From Anaerolineales bacterium UBA2232 (GTDB lineage Bacteria; Chloroflexota; Anaerolineae; UBA2200), in NCBI GenBank assembly GCA_002348045.1, contig DDYO01000243.1:1-13296 (forward strand): DNA of 13,296 nucleotides, read 5' to 3'. Below the pieces are notes generated by a model. The model did not search any database. It saw only the letters and a list, made by a program, of their open reading frames with translations, and was not told where the DNA came from. Positions 11,617 to 13,296 of this stretch are shown piece after piece. Each line of letters starts with the position of its first letter. The stretch's first letter is position 1. The position numbers and the translations under genes were made by a program.

Positions 11617-13296
11617 TAATCACAAAGATGAAGCTCTGCACCAGCTTCGACACTCGGCGGCCCACGTTATGGCAGCGGCGGTGTTGGAGCAATTCCCCGA
11701 TGGCAAGACGGCGATCGGTCCAGCCATCGACGACGGTTTCTATTACGACTTTGACCTGCCAAGGCCACTGACCCCCGACGATCTCGAAAAGATCGAGAAA
11801 CGGATGAAGGAGATCGTCAAGGAGAACCATCCCTTTGAGTACCAGGAGCTGTCGGAGCAGGAAGCCCGCACGCTCTTCGCCCAGCAACCTCACAAGCTGG
11901 AGCTGATTGATGGCATCCTCACTGGCAAGGCGGATCCCGACGGCGAAACGGCAGAAGGTCCGCCCAGGCTGAGTATCTACACCAGCGGGGGCTTTGTGGA
12001 CCTCTGCCGCGGACCCCACGTCGCCAACTCCGGAGAGATCAATCCGTCTGGGCTAAAACTGATCACTACGGCTGGGGCCTACTGGCGTGGTGATGAGCGG
12101 CGCCCCATGCTGCAGCGCATCTATGGCACGGCCTGGCCCACGGAAGCCGAGCTGCAAGCGTATCTGTTCAAACTAGAGGAAATCAAGCGCCGCGACCATC
12201 GAAAGCTGGGCAAGGAGCTGGACCTCTACAGCACCCACGACATTGGAGGGCCAGGCCTGATCTACTGGCACCCCAAGGGCGCCCTCATCCGCGAGTTGAT
12301 CGAGAACTTTTGGCGCGAAGAGCATCGCAGACGAGGATATGAGATTCTCTACACCCCGCACATCGGCCGGGTGGACATGTGGAAGATCAGCGGTCACTGG
12401 GACTTTTACCGGGAGAGCATGTACTCACCTATCGACATCGACGACGTGCAATACATGCTCAAGCCCATGAACTGCCCGTTTGCCGTGATGATCTACAAGA
12501 CCCAGACGCGCTCCTACCGCGACCTGCCCATGCGGTGGGGAGAGCTGGGCACGGTCTACCGCTATGAAAGAAGCGGCGTCCTCCACGGTATGCTGCGGGT
12601 GCGCGGTTTCACCCAGGACGATGCCCACATCTTTTGCCAACCGGAGCAGCTCACCGATGAAATCGTGGGGGTGCTAGACCTGGCCTTTTTCATGTTGCGC
12701 ACCTTCGGTTACGAGCAATTTGACGTCGAGTTGTCGGTGCGCGACCCAGCCAACACGGCCAAGTACATCGGCGATGACACGGTGTGGGAGATGGCCGAGT
12801 CAGCCCTCCAGGCAGCGTTGGAGCGGAGAGCGGTTCACTACAAAGTGATGCCCGGCGAAGCCAAGTTCTACGGTCCAGCCATTGACATCAAGATGCGCGA
12901 TGCCCTGGGTCGCGGATGGCAGGGTCCCACGATTCAGGTGGACTTTAACTTCCCGGAGCGATTCGACCTTCACTTTGTCGGCCAGGACGGTAAGGAGCAT
13001 CGCCCGGTGATGGTTCACCGCACCGTCTTGGGCAGCATGGAGCGTTTTGTAGGTGGGTTGATCGAGCACTATGCCGGCGCCTTTCCAGTCTGGCTGTCCC
13101 CCGTACAGGCCTTCCTCATCCCCATCGCCGACCGGCATAGGGACTATGCACGGCAGGTGTATCAACGCCTCATTGATGCCGGAATCCGTGCCAAGGTTGA
13201 CGACAGCGACGAGCGCATGAACGCCAAGATCCGTAACGCCCAGAAGCTAAAAGTACCCTACATGCTCGTCATTGGCGATCGCGAGATGGAAGAAGG
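11609..13296 (+). CDS. thrS: threonyl-tRNA synthetase, TGS-less, 3' partial
   Basis: This class II aminoacyl-tRNA synthetase charges tRNA-Thr. 562 codons are present and the frame runs off the window, inside the C-terminal anticodon-binding domain (last residues VIGDREMEE). The N2 editing domain starts almost at once: H15-x3-H19 in RHSAAHV, and C133 and H137 in LCRGPHV. The catalytic core has the zinc ligands C289 (KPMNCP), H340 (QDDAHIF) and H470 (VHRTVLGS), with class II motif 2 around RYERSGVLHG and motif 3 around GSMERF. The N-terminal TGS domain of E. coli-type ThrS (about 60 residues) is missing. The 111 nt between the terminator and the start are too short to encode it, so this is not a start-site error. 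Expression is controlled by the T-box leader. Probably only the last 20-30 residues are cut off. Confidence 0.97.
   Translation, partial: MSDNHKDEALHQLRHSAAHVMAAAVLEQFPDGKTAIGPAIDDGFYYDFDLPRPLTPDDLEKIEKRMKEIVKENHPFEYQELSEQEARTLFAQQPHKLELIDGILTGKADPDGETAEGPPRLSIYTSGGFVDLCRGPHVANSGEINPSGLKLITTAGAYWRGDERRPMLQRIYGTAWPTEAELQAYLFKLEEIKRRDHRKLGKELDLYSTHDIGGPGLIYWHPKGALIRELIENFWREEHRRRGYEILYTPHIGRVDMWKISGHWDFYRESMYSPIDIDDVQYMLKPMNCPFAVMIYKTQTRSYRDLPMRWGELGTVYRYERSGVLHGMLRVRGFTQDDAHIFCQPEQLTDEIVGVLDLAFFMLRTFGYEQFDVELSVRDPANTAKYIGDDTVWEMAESALQAALERRAVHYKVMPGEAKFYGPAIDIKMRDALGRGWQGPTIQVDFNFPERFDLHFVGQDGKEHRPVMVHRTVLGSMERFVGGLIEHYAGAFPVWLSPVQAFLIPIADRHRDYARQVYQRLIDAGIRAKVDDSDERMNAKIRNAQKLKVPYMLVIGDREMEE

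Overview
The window is about 60% G+C and reads as ordinary bacterial chromosome. I see no IS element, CRISPR array, phage gene or plasmid gene. A threonyl-tRNA synthetase gene behind a T-box leader, a ThrS that starts directly at its editing domain, and the mix of LarA-like, DUF362 and PaaK/CapK-like genes suggest Chloroflexota (Anaerolineae-like) or another deep-branching bacterium with Firmicutes-style regulation. That assignment is an inference from gene content, not a phylogenetic result. Three well-spaced sigma-70 type promoters share the form TTGNCC-N17-TAYAAT.

Region 1 (1-3619, + strand) is the end of a carbohydrate uptake and catabolism operon. It holds two tandem RbsC-type ABC permeases (the first cut by the window edge), a zinc-dependent medium-chain dehydrogenase, and a small amidohydrolase-2 family TIM-barrel hydrolase. 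A perfect 15-bp hairpin separates the last two genes, and a strong hairpin follows the operon. The likely logic is import of a sugar or polyol, oxidation, then hydrolysis of the product (perhaps a lactone). The substrate cannot be read from the sequence.

Region 2 (3713-8642, + strand) starts at a good promoter. It encodes exodeoxyribonuclease III, a DUF362 protein, a PaaK/CapK-like adenylate-forming enzyme and a GT4 glycosyltransferase. The last two genes overlap by ATGA. The glycosyltransferase frame ends inside a tRNA-Arg(UCU) gene on the opposite strand, so its last 12 codons are antisense tRNA.

Region 3 (8604-11120, - strand), in transcription order, has an NAD-dependent epimerase with its own TTGACC/TATAAT promoter, a LarA-like (DUF2088) protein, and tRNA-Arg with its own promoter. 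The epimerase may supply nucleotide sugar to glycosyltransferases such as the one in region 2.

Region 4 (11203-13296, + strand) is thrS. It has a promoter, a T-box riboswitch whose specifier reads ACC (Thr), an intrinsic terminator, a possible 28-codon leader ORF overlapping the thrS start, and a 3'-truncated thrS that lacks a TGS domain.

The points most worth following up are the tRNA/CDS antisense overlap, the shared K-x-H...K motif in the DUF362 and LarA-like proteins, the divergent LarA-like active site, and the thrS leader architecture. I did not find a clearly new multi-gene system.
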